Below the pieces are notes generated by a model, which saw only the letters and a program-made list of their open reading frames with translations, was not told the DNA's origin and searched no databases. This document shows positions 54,325 to 62,151 of a DNA stretch of 64,000 bases, one piece after another. The position numbers and the translations under genes were made by a program. This stretch comes from Tsuneonella aeria (GTDB lineage Bacteria; Pseudomonadota; Alphaproteobacteria; Sphingomonadales; Sphingomonadaceae). Numbering within the stretch: position 1 is the first letter of the stretch; each line of letters starts with the position of its first letter. The stretch spans positions 561,894 to 625,893 of the forward strand of contig NZ_WTZA01000002.1 in the NCBI RefSeq assembly GCF_009827495.1, written 5' to 3'.

Positions 54325-54699
54325 ATGGCCGATTCGCTGATTCTCGAAGTTGCCGACCTCGAGGTCGATGTCCTCACCGGCATCTATTCGGAGGAGACAG
54401 GCAAGCCGCAACCCCTGCGCATTTCGATCACCGCGCACATGAAGCCGGCGCCCCGTTACGAGCCCGAGACGCCGCTTTCCGCCAGCAAGAACTACATGGA
54501 TCTGAAGTTCGCGGCGACCGAGGCGCTGACGCCGGGCCTGCACTTCAAGTTGATTGAATCGGTGGCGGATCACATTTGCGACACGCTCTTTCTGTCCGAC
54601 CCGCGGGTGGACGCGGTCTCCGTGAAAATCGTGAAACTTGCCATCGCCGAAGGGGCGGAGAAAATCGGCATGACGCTGACGCGGGACCGGCTCGGGTGA
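54325..54699 (+). CDS. folB: Dihydroneopterin aldolase
   Basis: Folate pathway enzyme that cleaves dihydroneopterin to hydroxymethyl-dihydropterin and glycolaldehyde. The product has 124 residues. ATG 54325 is preferred; an in-frame ATG at 54295 overlaps the previous gene. It has LEVADLEVDVLTGIYSEETG (substrate Tyr/Glu region), the catalytic region LHFKLIESVADHICDTLF and VKIVKLAIAEGAEKIG. The stop shares a base with the next ATG. Confidence 0.86.
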   Translation: MADSLILEVADLEVDVLTGIYSEETGKPQPLRISITAHMKPAPRYEPETPLSASKNYMDLKFAATEALTPGLHFKLIESVADHICDTLFLSDPRVDAVSVKIVKLAIAEGAEKIGMTLTRDRLG

Positions 54700-55016
54700 T
54701 GCAGGCCGAACTTCGGGTCGACATGCTCCCCGGCCCGGCGATCGAAGCGGCCGCGGCATTTCACGGCGAATGGGCAGGCAAGGCCTTGGCGATGCTTTCC
54801 GGGAAGTGCGCCGCGCTGGCGATCGTGCTGCCGCCGGCGGCCGGCGACCACGGGGACTGGCGCCTCGCCGCTGCGCGCGATCTTGCCCGGCGTGCCGCGC
54901 CGTGCAGAGTCAACCTGGTTGCGGGGGATGATGCTGCGTCGATCGCCGCGGTACTGGACTACCTGGCCTGTGCGCCCGGGGTCACGGGCCAGTATTTGCG
55001 GGTTGCGCAGACTTAG
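54699..55016 (+). CDS. Small Rossmann-like hypothetical protein
   Basis: The product has 105 residues, starting at ATG 54699 (TGATG junction with folB). The sequence alternates predicted strands and helices (LAIVLPPAAGDH, WRLAAARDLARRAAP, CRVNLVAGDDAASIAAVLDYL), as in a truncated Rossmann-type fold without a cofactor motif. The tight link to folB suggests cotranscription; function unknown. The stop interlocks with the convergent lipoprotein gene (TTAG). Confidence 0.65.
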   Translation: MQAELRVDMLPGPAIEAAAAFHGEWAGKALAMLSGKCAALAIVLPPAAGDHGDWRLAAARDLARRAAPCRVNLVAGDDAASIAAVLDYLACAPGVTGQYLRVAQT

Positions 55017-55513
55017 CCGATGCGACCACGCAGGCGGGCCAGAGTTTCGTCCTCACGCGTGATCAGGGCGATCACTGCATCGCGCGTGGCACCCACGGCA
55101 TCGCGCGGCCCCCCTTCGAGCGTGGCATCGGCCCACAGGATGTCGAGCTCTGCCAGCGCGACGGCCGCGCGGCTGCGCAGCGAATCGAGATCGGCCAGCG
55201 CGACCTGGGCGGCGGCCCAGCTGTCGCTTCCGGTCGATCCGGCGCCGCGCGCGAGACGCTCCGCCGCCGGCGCAGATCGGATGAATTCGGCGTGGATGGA
55301 CTGTGCGTCCCGCATCAATGTGTCGAGCCGGGCAACGAGGTCGGCGCTGGGAGCAGGCTCCGCTACGGGAGGCGCAGGATCGGCCGGTGGGCCGAATGTG
55401 CCGGATGCGCGTTCCGCCGGGCGCTGCGCAAGCGAGGGATAGTCACCCGAACTGGCGCAGGCGCCCAGCATGAGCGACGGGACGATCAGAGCAAGGCGTT
55501 GGATGTTCTTCAC
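55013..55513 (-). CDS. Outer-membrane lipoprotein-like hypothetical
   Basis: The product has 166 residues. The signal peptide with lipobox (SLMLGAC, Cys 19) is followed by a Pro/Ala linker and a helical C-terminal domain (LVARLDTLMRDAQSIHAEFI, AAAQVALADLDSLRSRAAVA). No family recognised. It is divergent from rplU across 175 bp. Confidence 0.75.
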   Translation of the reverse strand: MKNIQRLALIVPSLMLGACASSGDYPSLAQRPAERASGTFGPPADPAPPVAEPAPSADLVARLDTLMRDAQSIHAEFIRSAPAAERLARGAGSTGSDSWAAAQVALADLDSLRSRAAVALAELDILWADATLEGGPRDAVGATRDAVIALITREDETLARLRGRIG

Positions 55514-55573
55514 GCCAACCCCCTTAGCATGGCGGCTGGCGGAGCAAAGGGCGGGTTGAGCGGGCCATGGCCG

Positions 55574-55602
55574 TTGACTTCATGCGGCCCATCGCTTAAC
55601 GG
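55574..55602 (+). promoter_or_regulatory. Probable promoter of rplU-rpmA
   Basis: TTGACT (55574-55579), a 17-bp spacer and TAACGG (55597-55602) resemble alphaproteobacterial housekeeping promoters. A leader of about 80 nt follows, with a possible GGCCC/GGGGCC stem-loop around 55600-55621, before rplU at 55689. Confidence 0.5.
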
Positions 55603-55688
55603 CCCTCGTCTTTCCGGGGCCTTCGGGCGTTCCGGTCCTGCCGCCTTGCATGGGGTGGCTACATACATAAGCGGAAAGTGAATTACCC

Positions 55689-56216
55689 ATGTTCGCAGTA
55701 GTGCGTACTGGCGGCAAGCAATACCGGGTTGCCGCCGGCGACAAGATCGCAGTCGAGAAGCTGGCAGGCGATGCCGGCGATACCGTGACGCTGGGCGATG
55801 TCCTGCTCGCGGGTGAGGGCGATTCGCTCGCCGACGCTGCAAAGACGGTCGTTTCGGCGGAGATCATCGCCCAGGCGAAGAGCGAAAAGGTCGTCGTTTT
55901 CAAGAAGCGCCGCCGCCATAACTATCGTCGCAAGGCGGGCCACCGCCAGCAGATGACCCTGCTCCGCATCGTTTCGGTCGGCGATTCTAAGGCCGAAAAG
56001 GCTGCGCCCAAGGCCGCCGCCGCCCCGAAGGCCGATGCCGCCGCGCAGGCGAGCGAACCGGCAAAGGGCGTCGACACCGCCAAGGCGACCAAGGCGAAGG
56101 CCGCCGCGCCGGTGAAGGATACGGGCATCGCCGGCGAAGGCACTGTGGACGCTGCTCCCGCCAAGACGAAGCCGGCTGCCAAGAAGGCCGCCGCTCCGAA
56201 GACCGACAGCGAATAA
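55689..56216 (+). CDS. rplU: 50S ribosomal protein L21 with long Ala/Lys tail
   Basis: The product has 175 residues. The first about 102 form the standard L21 domain ([20 protein letters not shown] ... [19 protein letters not shown]). The remaining about 70 residues are a low-complexity Ala/Lys/Pro tail ([18 protein letters not shown] and similar), an extension known in alphaproteobacteria, probably disordered on the ribosome surface. It lies 14 bp before rpmA. Confidence 0.96.
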   Translation: MFAVVRTGGKQYRVAAGDKIAVEKLAGDAGDTVTLGDVLLAGEGDSLADAAKTVVSAEIIAQAKSEKVVVFKKRRRHNYRRKAGHRQQMTLLRIVSVGDSKAEKAAPKAAAAPKADAAAQASEPAKGVDTAKATKAKAAAPVKDTGIAGEGTVDAAPAKTKPAAKKAAAPKTDSE

Positions 56217-56230
56217 GGTAGGACGAGACA

Positions 56231-56500
56231 ATGGCACATAAAAAAGCAGGCGGTTCGTCCCGCAACGGCCGCGACAGCGCGGGGCGCCGCCTCGGCGTCA
56301 AGAAGTTCGGCAGCCAGGAAGTGATCCCGGGCAACATCATCGTGCGCCAGCGCGGTACCAAGTTCTATCCCGGCACCGGTGTCGGCATGGGCAAGGACCA
56401 CACGCTGTTCGCGCTGACCGAAGGCCGCGTCCGATTCCATTCGGGCAAGCTCGGCCGTAAATACGTATCGGTCGACATGATGGCCCAGGCCGCAGAGTAA
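56231..56500 (+). CDS. rpmA: 50S ribosomal protein L27
   Basis: The product has 89 residues. The N-terminus [20 protein letters not shown] reaches the peptidyl-transferase centre and, as in most Gram-negatives, has no cleaved leader. [20 protein letters not shown] is conserved. It forms the standard rplU-rpmA pair. Confidence 0.97.
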   Translation: MAHKKAGGSSRNGRDSAGRRLGVKKFGSQEVIPGNIIVRQRGTKFYPGTGVGMGKDHTLFALTEGRVRFHSGKLGRKYVSVDMMAQAAE

Positions 56501-56567
56501 CCGGACGGACCGATAACGGGGCCGTCCACGGGATGGCCCCCCGCCGGGATTCGCGATTCCGGCAGAT

Positions 56568-56616
56568 AGAGGGAGAAGGGGCCAGCCCGAGCAATCGGGA
56601 GGCTCCATCTCCCTCT
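56568..56616 (+). terminator. Long inverted repeat after rpmA
   Basis: AGAGGGAGA (56568-56576) pairs perfectly with TCTCCCTCT (56608-56616); an inner CCG/CGG stem (56587-56589, 56595-56597) and GGCC/GGCTCC bases can extend it. The tail TGTCGCTTTCT is moderately T-rich. It probably ends or attenuates the ribosomal protein transcript. The rest of 56501-56723 shows no gene. Confidence 0.55.
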
Positions 56617-56723
56617 TGTCGCTTTCTCCCTCGATCGCTGGCGTCCTTCGCAAGGGGACGTCGCCACGAGAATGTCACGCGCCCCCACTAACGGGCGGGC
56701 GCGGACGAGGAGGAGAAGGCAAG

Positions 56724-57260
56724 GTGTTCCATCGCACGACAAGGCTGTTCCTCAGGCCTGCGTGGCCGGAGGATTGGGAAGCGGTCCTTGGGGGCATCGC
56801 GGATGAAGGGGTCGTTCGAAACCTCGCCCGCGCGCCGTGGCCCTATGGCCCTGACGATGCCGCGTCGTTCGTATCGCGCGCGCAGGAGCCGATGGCGCCG
56901 GACTTCCTGGTGATTCACGCCGCCAGCGGCACGGCCATCGGATGCGCCGGGCTGGGTGCCGTTGGGGCCGAGGTGGAACTGGGCTACTGGATCGCCCGCC
57001 AGCACTGGGGCAGGGGCTATGCCACCGAAGCCGGGGCAGGTGTGATCGAAGTCGCCCGCGCGCTCGGGCACCGCCGGGTGACGGCTGGGCACTTCACCGA
57101 CAATCCCGCTTCGGGACGCGTGCTCCGCAAACTGGGCTTCCGATCGACCGGCCAGATCCGCCCCCGGATGAGCTGCGCGCGCGGGCACGCTGTGCCGTCC
57201 GTCGAGTACGTGCGCGATCTGGCGAACGACGACACCGCGCCGCGAATGCGCGCCGCGTAG
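56724..57260 (+). CDS. GNAT family N-acetyltransferase (RimJ/RimL-like)
   Basis: The product has 178 residues. The GTG at 56724 follows GAGGAGGAGAAGG. It contains TTRLFLRPAWPEDWEAVL, the acetyl-CoA loop WGRGYATEAGAGVIEVA (Q/RxxGxG/A type) and NPASGRVLRKLGFRSTGQ. RimJ/RimL-type enzymes acetylate ribosomal or other N-termini, and the position after rplU-rpmA is common in sphingomonads. The target is unknown. A terminator follows. Confidence 0.87.
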   Translation: MFHRTTRLFLRPAWPEDWEAVLGGIADEGVVRNLARAPWPYGPDDAASFVSRAQEPMAPDFLVIHAASGTAIGCAGLGAVGAEVELGYWIARQHWGRGYATEAGAGVIEVARALGHRRVTAGHFTDNPASGRVLRKLGFRSTGQIRPRMSCARGHAVPSVEYVRDLANDDTAPRMRAA

Positions 57261-57269
57261 ATACGAAAA

Positions 57270-57301
57270 GACGCCGCCCTGGCGCTGGCCGGGGCGGCGT
57301 C
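57270..57301 (+). terminator. Hairpin terminator between GNAT and metal-dependent hydrolase genes
   Basis: GACGCCGCCC (57270-57279) pairs perfectly with GGGCGGCGTC (57292-57301). AAAAG precedes it and CTGTCC follows, so it suits the minus-strand hydrolase gene ending at 57321 (U-tract CTTTTCG on that strand) at least as well as the plus-strand GNAT gene; it can serve both. Confidence 0.7.
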
Positions 57302-57320
57302 CTGTCCGTAATGGCCGCGC

Positions 57321-58193
57321 TCAGGCGCTGGGGAGAAGGGCGTCGGCGAAGTCGCCTTCATATTTCGCGATGAGGTGGCGGTCGTCTTCGTTCCACGGAT
57401 GGAAGCCGGGCAGGAAGTACGCCAGCCATGGCAGGGCAATCCGGCGGAGGAAACCGGGGCGCCCAAGAAGATAGGCCCAGATCTTGGCCTTCCACTTCCA
57501 GCCGGTCAGGCCGTCCTGTGCCAGCAGGTCCTGCATGTCCCTGACCCGGTGGAAGACGAAACGCCGCGAAACGATCAGCATCAGCAGGCTTTTCACCTTC
57601 CACCTGCGCCAGCGGCTCCAGTCGCGGGTGGCGTGCAGCCAGGTATCGTAGGCGACGCCCTTGTGTTCGATCTCCTCGACCGAATGCCAGCGCCAGATTT
57701 CGCCGAGATCGCCTTCCGCCCCGTGAAGGTGAACCGGGTTGTCGAGCAGTTCCTTGCCGAACATCGCCGTGAAGTGTTCCAGCGCCATCGTGGCGGCAAG
57801 GTTCACTTCCGCGGGGCGGCCCTTGGTGAGGGCCAGCAGTTCTTCCACCCGGCGGTCTATGAATGCGACGTCATAGCCGCTCGCTTCGGCGAGCCTGTTC
57901 AGCACGATGTGTTCGCGCGTGTGATTGATTTCCTGGCGCACGAAGGCGCGGATTTCCGCCGCCAGGCGTGGGCTGGCGCCATCGCGGCAGGCCTTCACCG
58001 AGTCGACGAAGAACGCCTCGCCACGTGGAAACGTGGCCGACAGCGCGTTGAACCAGGCGGTCGCGACCGGATCGCCGTTAAGCCACCAGCGCCTGGGGGC
58101 CGCCCCGCGCAGGAAGCGCCGGTCGCGGACGACAATATCGAGATCGTCGGGCGTCGCCGTTCCCTCCAGATCGAACTTGGCAGGCGCGTTCAT
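57321..58193 (-). CDS. Predicted metal-dependent hydrolase (PF10118 type)
   Basis: The product has 290 residues. The conserved acidic/His residues lie in FVRQEINHTREHIVLN, MALEHFTAMFG and WRWHSVEEIEHKGVAYD, a helical, ferritin-like metal site. The reaction catalysed by this family is not established. It is divergent from a TetR gene 104 bp away with an operator-like palindrome just before its start, so it is probably the target of that regulator. Confidence 0.85.
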   Translation of the reverse strand: MNAPAKFDLEGTATPDDLDIVVRDRRFLRGAAPRRWWLNGDPVATAWFNALSATFPRGEAFFVDSVKACRDGASPRLAAEIRAFVRQEINHTREHIVLNRLAEASGYDVAFIDRRVEELLALTKGRPAEVNLAATMALEHFTAMFGKELLDNPVHLHGAEGDLGEIWRWHSVEEIEHKGVAYDTWLHATRDWSRWRRWKVKSLLMLIVSRRFVFHRVRDMQDLLAQDGLTGWKWKAKIWAYLLGRPGFLRRIALPWLAYFLPGFHPWNEDDRHLIAKYEGDFADALLPSA

Positions 58194-58210
58194 CGCGGCA
58201 TCTCCATTTA

Positions 58211-58228
58211 ACTGACAACAATGTAAGT
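58211..58228. promoter_or_regulatory. Probable TetR-family operator
   Basis: ACTGACA (58211-58217) and TGTAAGT (58222-58228) form an inverted repeat with six of seven matched positions around ACAA. It is 18 bp upstream of the minus-strand hydrolase start and 70 bp from the divergent tetR start, the usual place for autoregulation and control of the neighbour. Confidence 0.5.
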
Positions 58229-58297
58229 AGTGGGCACGCGATGCGGTGTCAATCAGGCGAGTTGCCGCCTCGCAACCAGCGTTCTACGCACGGGTCC

Positions 58298-58897
58298 ATG
58301 ACTGCCCGCAAACGGCTGAGACCCGAAGAATCCCGTACCGCCGCGCTGGAAGCCGCGCGGGTGCTGTTGATCGAAACCGGCCCGCAATCGGTGACGCTGA
58401 AGGCGGTTGCCGCGCGAATCGGACGAACGCACGCCAATCTCCTGCACCATTTCGGCTCCGCGTCCGGGCTGCAGAAGGCGCTGGCGCAGCACCTCGCCGA
58501 AACGGTGTGCGACACGATCGGGGATGCCGTGCGCGCCAGCCGCGCCGGGCTCGGCTCTCCGCGGGAAGTGGTGGACCTGACTTTCGACGCGTTCGACCGG
58601 GAAGGGGCGGGCGCGCTCGCCAGCTGGATGCTCCTCAGCGGCAACGAAGATGCGCTGAACCCGATCGTCGAGACAATTCACCAGCTTGTCGATGAAATCG
58701 CGCCGGAGGAAGCTGCGGGCCATGCCACGCCGCTTCGCCTGCACGAAGACACGCTGACCCTGGTCCTGCTCGCGCTCGGCGACGCGTTGATGGGCCGAGC
58801 ACTCGCGCGGTCGCTCGGCCTGCCGGAAAGCGCGGCGCGCGACCGTGCGGAGCAGCTCCTGACCGCCTCGCTCGAACGAGGCGCGCTGCCCGCCTAG
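58298..58897 (+). CDS. TetR/AcrR family transcriptional regulator
   Basis: The product has 199 residues. The N-terminal helix-turn-helix is RTAALEAARVLLIETGPQ then VTLKAVAARIGRTHANLLHHFGS; the remainder is a helical ligand domain. ATG 58298 is chosen. The divergent metal-dependent hydrolase and the palindrome between them suggest local repression, with a lipid-like inducer possible. The stop interlocks with the S41 protease gene (CTAG). Confidence 0.88.
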   Translation: MTARKRLRPEESRTAALEAARVLLIETGPQSVTLKAVAARIGRTHANLLHHFGSASGLQKALAQHLAETVCDTIGDAVRASRAGLGSPREVVDLTFDAFDREGAGALASWMLLSGNEDALNPIVETIHQLVDEIAPEEAAGHATPLRLHEDTLTLVLLALGDALMGRALARSLGLPESAARDRAEQLLTASLERGALPA

Positions 58898-60336
58898 AAC
58901 AGGCCGGGCGATTCGTGCTGCGCGGCGGTCGGCTGGGCCGGGCGAATCAGCTCACGCGTCGGCGCAACCGACAGGGCGCGCTGGCCCTGGGCCGACGTGA
59001 TCGCGGTGCACGCGCGCCCGCCAAGGAAATCGAGCGCCACCTTGATCGCGGTTTCGTTCGGATCGCCCAGTGGAACCGTGATGTTGTCATTCGCCACGCA
59101 CGTGTTGGGGAACACGCTGGCAAGTCCGGTATAATATTCGCCCCGACGGTCGGCATTCTCCGTCTTGAATGCGACGACGCGCATGCGATCGTCGCATTCG
59201 GTCTTGTCGAGCGGGATCTGGCCCACCGGCTTGCCGTAGGTGTTGGAACCGATCAACGCGACGTTCGGGCCGAGGTGCGGAATGAACGCGTTGGCGACCA
59301 GCTCGCTTGCCGATGCAGTGCCGGAATAGCCGATGAACGCAATCTTCGTGGCGGCAATGGCCTGCGGTTGGGCCATGAAATAGCGGGTGGAATTGTTCGC
59401 CGCCTTGCTGTCGCGGAACGTGGTGTAACTGAACACCTGGCCCACTCGGTTGGCCGCCATGAGGTCGCCGAACAGGTCGGCAATGCGCACCAGGCCCCCG
59501 CCGTTGTAGCGCACGTCGACGATCACTTCGGTCACGCCCTGGGCACGGAAATCGGCGAATGCCGCGCGCAAGTCGCTTTCGGCAGTGCCGATGAAGGTGC
59601 GCAGGTTGATGTATCCCACCTTCTTGGCGCCATCCATGATGATCTTCGCGCCATAGCGGTTGGATACCGGATCAAGCTCGTATGCCGTCTTGGCCAGCGT
59701 GATGTCGCGCACCGTTCCGCCGATATTGACCCGCAGGACGCGGGTCACCCCGGCGTCCGACGGGCCCAGTGCATCGACCACGCCCTGCGGACCATGGGCC
59801 GCCATCAGGGTGGCGACGTTCTGCAACGCCCCGGCGCTGGTCCCGATCGCCACGATCTCCGCCCCGCGGTCAATCCCCTCGGCGAGCGCTGGCGCGCCTT
59901 CGTATGCTTCGAGGACGAACACGCGGTTCTGCGAGGTATCGTACGCCAGCCGCACGCCGAACCCCGCACTGCTGCCGGAGTTGATGAACGCGTTCTCTTC
60001 GGCAATCGAGGTGATGTAGGTGAAATACCGGTCCCGCGACTGGGCGCGTGCAGGCGCCACCAGCGCGTCAATATATCCCTGGACGGTGGAATAGGCGGCC
60101 TTGTTCACCGTGTTGTCGACCAGCGAGGGGAACAGGTACCACTCGTCGATCACGGCCTTCGCGAAATCCTGCCGCGCGGACAGCGAACATGCTGCGGTTT
60201 GCGGAGGTGTCGTCGAAGTCGGCGTGGGAGTCGGAATGACGCCGGTGTTGCCACCCGAACCGCCCGAACCGCCTCCACCGCAAGCGACAACCAGACCAGC
60301 CAGCGCCACCGCCAGCGAATTGCGACCCACACCCAT
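58894..60336 (-). CDS. S41 family peptidase lipoprotein (C-terminal processing protease-like)
   Basis: The product has 480 residues. ATG 60336 places a lipobox (LAGLVVAC, Cys 19) and a Gly/Ser then Thr/Pro linker (about residues 20-48) at the N-terminus. A PDZ-like region (VFVLEAYEGAPALAEGIDRG) precedes the S41 core: VIVDVRYNGGGLVRIADL and the nucleophile Ser in IGYSGTASASELVANAF; YGKPVGQ follows. It is membrane-anchored on the periplasmic side and likely degrades or processes envelope proteins. Confidence 0.9.
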   Translation of the reverse strand: MGVGRNSLAVALAGLVVACGGGGSGGSGGNTGVIPTPTPTSTTPPQTAACSLSARQDFAKAVIDEWYLFPSLVDNTVNKAAYSTVQGYIDALVAPARAQSRDRYFTYITSIAEENAFINSGSSAGFGVRLAYDTSQNRVFVLEAYEGAPALAEGIDRGAEIVAIGTSAGALQNVATLMAAHGPQGVVDALGPSDAGVTRVLRVNIGGTVRDITLAKTAYELDPVSNRYGAKIIMDGAKKVGYINLRTFIGTAESDLRAAFADFRAQGVTEVIVDVRYNGGGLVRIADLFGDLMAANRVGQVFSYTTFRDSKAANNSTRYFMAQPQAIAATKIAFIGYSGTASASELVANAFIPHLGPNVALIGSNTYGKPVGQIPLDKTECDDRMRVVAFKTENADRRGEYYTGLASVFPNTCVANDNITVPLGDPNETAIKVALDFLGGRACTAITSAQGQRALSVAPTRELIRPAQPTAAQHESPGLF

Positions 60337-60673
60337 GCTCCACGCTCCCCGAAACCGGGCCTTCGGCCGCGCTTGCTGGCGCGCCATGGACCGGGACTCA
60401 TGATGAAACCGATTCCAGCTTAACTGTTCGTGAGCGCGTTTGCAGCGACTTGCGGCGGAGAATTTGCATTTTTCCCGCCGAAACCCGCGCTTTGCCTGTC
60501 GAAAACTTGCCTTCGGCGCAATCTTCCCCTCGCAGTGTGCGCGGCGACCGCCTAGTATTCGCTGTGGAAGAGGGCGCCCGACACACCCTGTCGCCTTTCG
60601 CGGGCGGGGGTGGACCGGTTCAACCCTGTTCGACTAGCTTATCCGCATAGCCAAGCAGGAAAGGATCAATACC
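60337..60673. other. Intergenic region between S41 protease and SWIB genes, no gene seen
   Basis: The 337 bp separate two divergent genes. Short ORFs are present on both strands but show no ribosome site or coding character. The right end holds AGGAAAGGATC before the SWIB start. The stretch GGCGGGGGTGGACCGG lacks clear promoter boxes. Both promoters must lie here. Confidence 0.5.
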
Positions 60674-60925
60674 ATGGCTGGCAAGAACAATGCCCTGCAG
60701 AAGCCCGTCAACCTGACCCCCGATCTCGAAGCGGTCTGCGGCAAGGGGCCGATGACGCGCGCACAGGTCACGTCGAAGGTCTGGGACTACATCAAGAAGA
60801 ACGATCTTCAGGACGCCAAGGATCGCCGGATGATCAATCCCGACGCGGCGCTGGGCAAGGTTACCGGCAAGGACCAGATCTCGATGTTCAAGATGACCGG
60901 TGCTGTTTCCAAGCACATGAGCTGA
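60674..60925 (+). CDS. SWIB/MDM2 domain protein
   Basis: The product has 83 residues and is essentially one SWIB domain: LQKPVNLTPDLEAVCGKG, RAQVTSKVWDYIKKNDLQD, RRMINPDAALGKV and FKMTGAVSKHMS. In eukaryotes the domain is part of SWI/SNF; in bacteria short forms occur in alphaproteobacteria and chlamydiae, sometimes fused to topoisomerase, and may bind DNA. AGGAAAGGATC is a good ribosome site. Confidence 0.92.
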   Translation: MAGKNNALQKPVNLTPDLEAVCGKGPMTRAQVTSKVWDYIKKNDLQDAKDRRMINPDAALGKVTGKDQISMFKMTGAVSKHMS

Positions 60926-60949
60926 TTGCATCCGCGGGCGGGGCAGGCG

Positions 60950-61395
60950 TCAGGTCTGCTCCGCCCGTTCCCTTTCCGGCGTGGCCGCGCGGCAGGTGCG
61001 GGACGCGCCGATTGCGCCCCCGGTCCACAGGGCAAGCCAGATCAGCGCCGGCTGCGCGACGAGCCGCGGAACGTGGTATCCAAGGCCGAGGCCGCCTGAT
61101 CCCCCACCTTCACGCAGCGCAAGATCGTTCAGCATGTGCTGGACGTTGGCCGGCCACACCGACAGTGCGTAAGCGCCAGTCCGACGCCTGCCGCATATCG
61201 CAAGCGCCGCGACCATGGTTGCAGCAGGCCCGCCGCACCCGCCAGTTCCGCAACGCCGGTCGCCATGACGACCGTGGGCGGGGCCGGGACCCAGCGCGGC
61301 ATGATCGCCAGAAAAGGGTCCGGCGCGACGAGGTGAAGGATCCCCGCCGCCCCGTAGAATAGTGCGAGTAAGGTGCGCAGAAGGCCGCGGATCAA
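60950..61395 (-). pseudogene. DoxX-like membrane protein with a frameshift
   Basis: The 5' part from TTG 61395 (or GTG 61410) encodes GLLRTLLALFYGAAGILHLV, PTVVMATGVAELAGAAGLL and AAGVGLAL. At about 61171 the frame is lost, while another frame continues AYALSVWPANVQHMLND and ends at 60950. The combined protein would have about 148 residues and four TM helices, typical of DoxX-like proteins. One missing base explains the break. The TTG overlaps the stop of the upstream flavin-protein gene (TTGA). A sequencing error is possible. Confidence 0.75.
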
Positions 61396-61862
61396 GGGCC
61401 TTCGGTCCACACTTTGCGATCAGGCAGGCTGACTTCGCCTTCATCTTCGCCATCCCAGTAATGGATCCGGCCGGCGGTTACTTGCAGCATCACCATGCCC
61501 GGCGTGTCCACGCCTTGCGGGAACCAGCGGTCGAGAGAAGTCGTCCAATGTTCCGCGAACCGGGCCTTGTCCCGGATCACCTGCGCCTTGCCTTCGACAT
61601 GGATATACTGGCCCGGCGCGCCCAGCACGCCCTTCAATCCCGCACTGCCGAGGTACGTCAGGCCGACGTTCGCATCGCGTTCGATGTCCGCCACCATCTG
61701 CCGGTCTTCATAGGTGAAGAACCAGGAATCGCCGTCGAAATCCACCTCGCTGTTGTTGCTCATCGGGCGCGCGCCGATCGTGCCGCCGGGCGCGTGCGTA
61801 ACCAGCGTGCAGAAATCGATCTGCTTCATGTCCTTCGATATATCGGCGAGCGACTTGGCCAT
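61392..61862 (-). CDS. Pyridoxamine 5'-phosphate oxidase-like general stress protein
   Basis: The product has 156 residues. ATG 61862 follows GGAGA. The split-barrel flavin-binding family is recognised by IDFCTLVTHAPGGTIGARPM, DGDSWFFTYEDRQMVADIE and YIHVEGKAQVIRDKARFAEHW. It resembles general stress protein 26 and probably binds FMN or F420; activity unknown. It is coupled to the frameshifted DoxX-like gene. Confidence 0.87.
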   Translation of the reverse strand: MAKSLADISKDMKQIDFCTLVTHAPGGTIGARPMSNNSEVDFDGDSWFFTYEDRQMVADIERDANVGLTYLGSAGLKGVLGAPGQYIHVEGKAQVIRDKARFAEHWTTSLDRWFPQGVDTPGMVMLQVTAGRIHYWDGEDEGEVSLPDRKVWTEGP

Positions 61863-62031
61863 GCATTGTCTCCTTTGGTTTCGTCTTTCAGCAAGCATCC
61901 AGCGCGGCGGCGGTTCCGCCGGATGTCGCAGGCACGCCGGGCGCCGACCAAACTTTTGTTGGGGTTTCGGGGCGTTACGCGCCGGCGCATAAGACAGCCG
62001 CGACCCGAAGGGCATTGGCCCTGAACCTTCC

Positions 62032-62062
62032 GGCCCCGGCGTGATTGCCGGGGCCTTTTTTT
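62032..62062 (+). terminator. Strong orphan intrinsic terminator, possible end of a small RNA
   Basis: GGCCCCGGC (62032-62040) pairs perfectly with GCCGGGGCC (62047-62055) and is followed by seven T. It is a model intrinsic terminator on the plus strand, yet the nearest upstream plus-strand gene (SWIB) ends 1.1 kb away with minus-strand genes between. A small RNA starting between 61863 and about 61990 is the simplest explanation. That stretch also has GGCGG/CCGCC and GCGCCGGCGC repeats. No promoter was identified with confidence. Confidence 0.8.
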
Positions 62063-62151
62063 GGCGTCGGTCCGCCCGAACTTGCAATCCCCGGGCTATC
62101 CCGCCGATAACCCGGCCACGCGCCGCTAGGGGGCGGAAGGGGAGATTGCGA

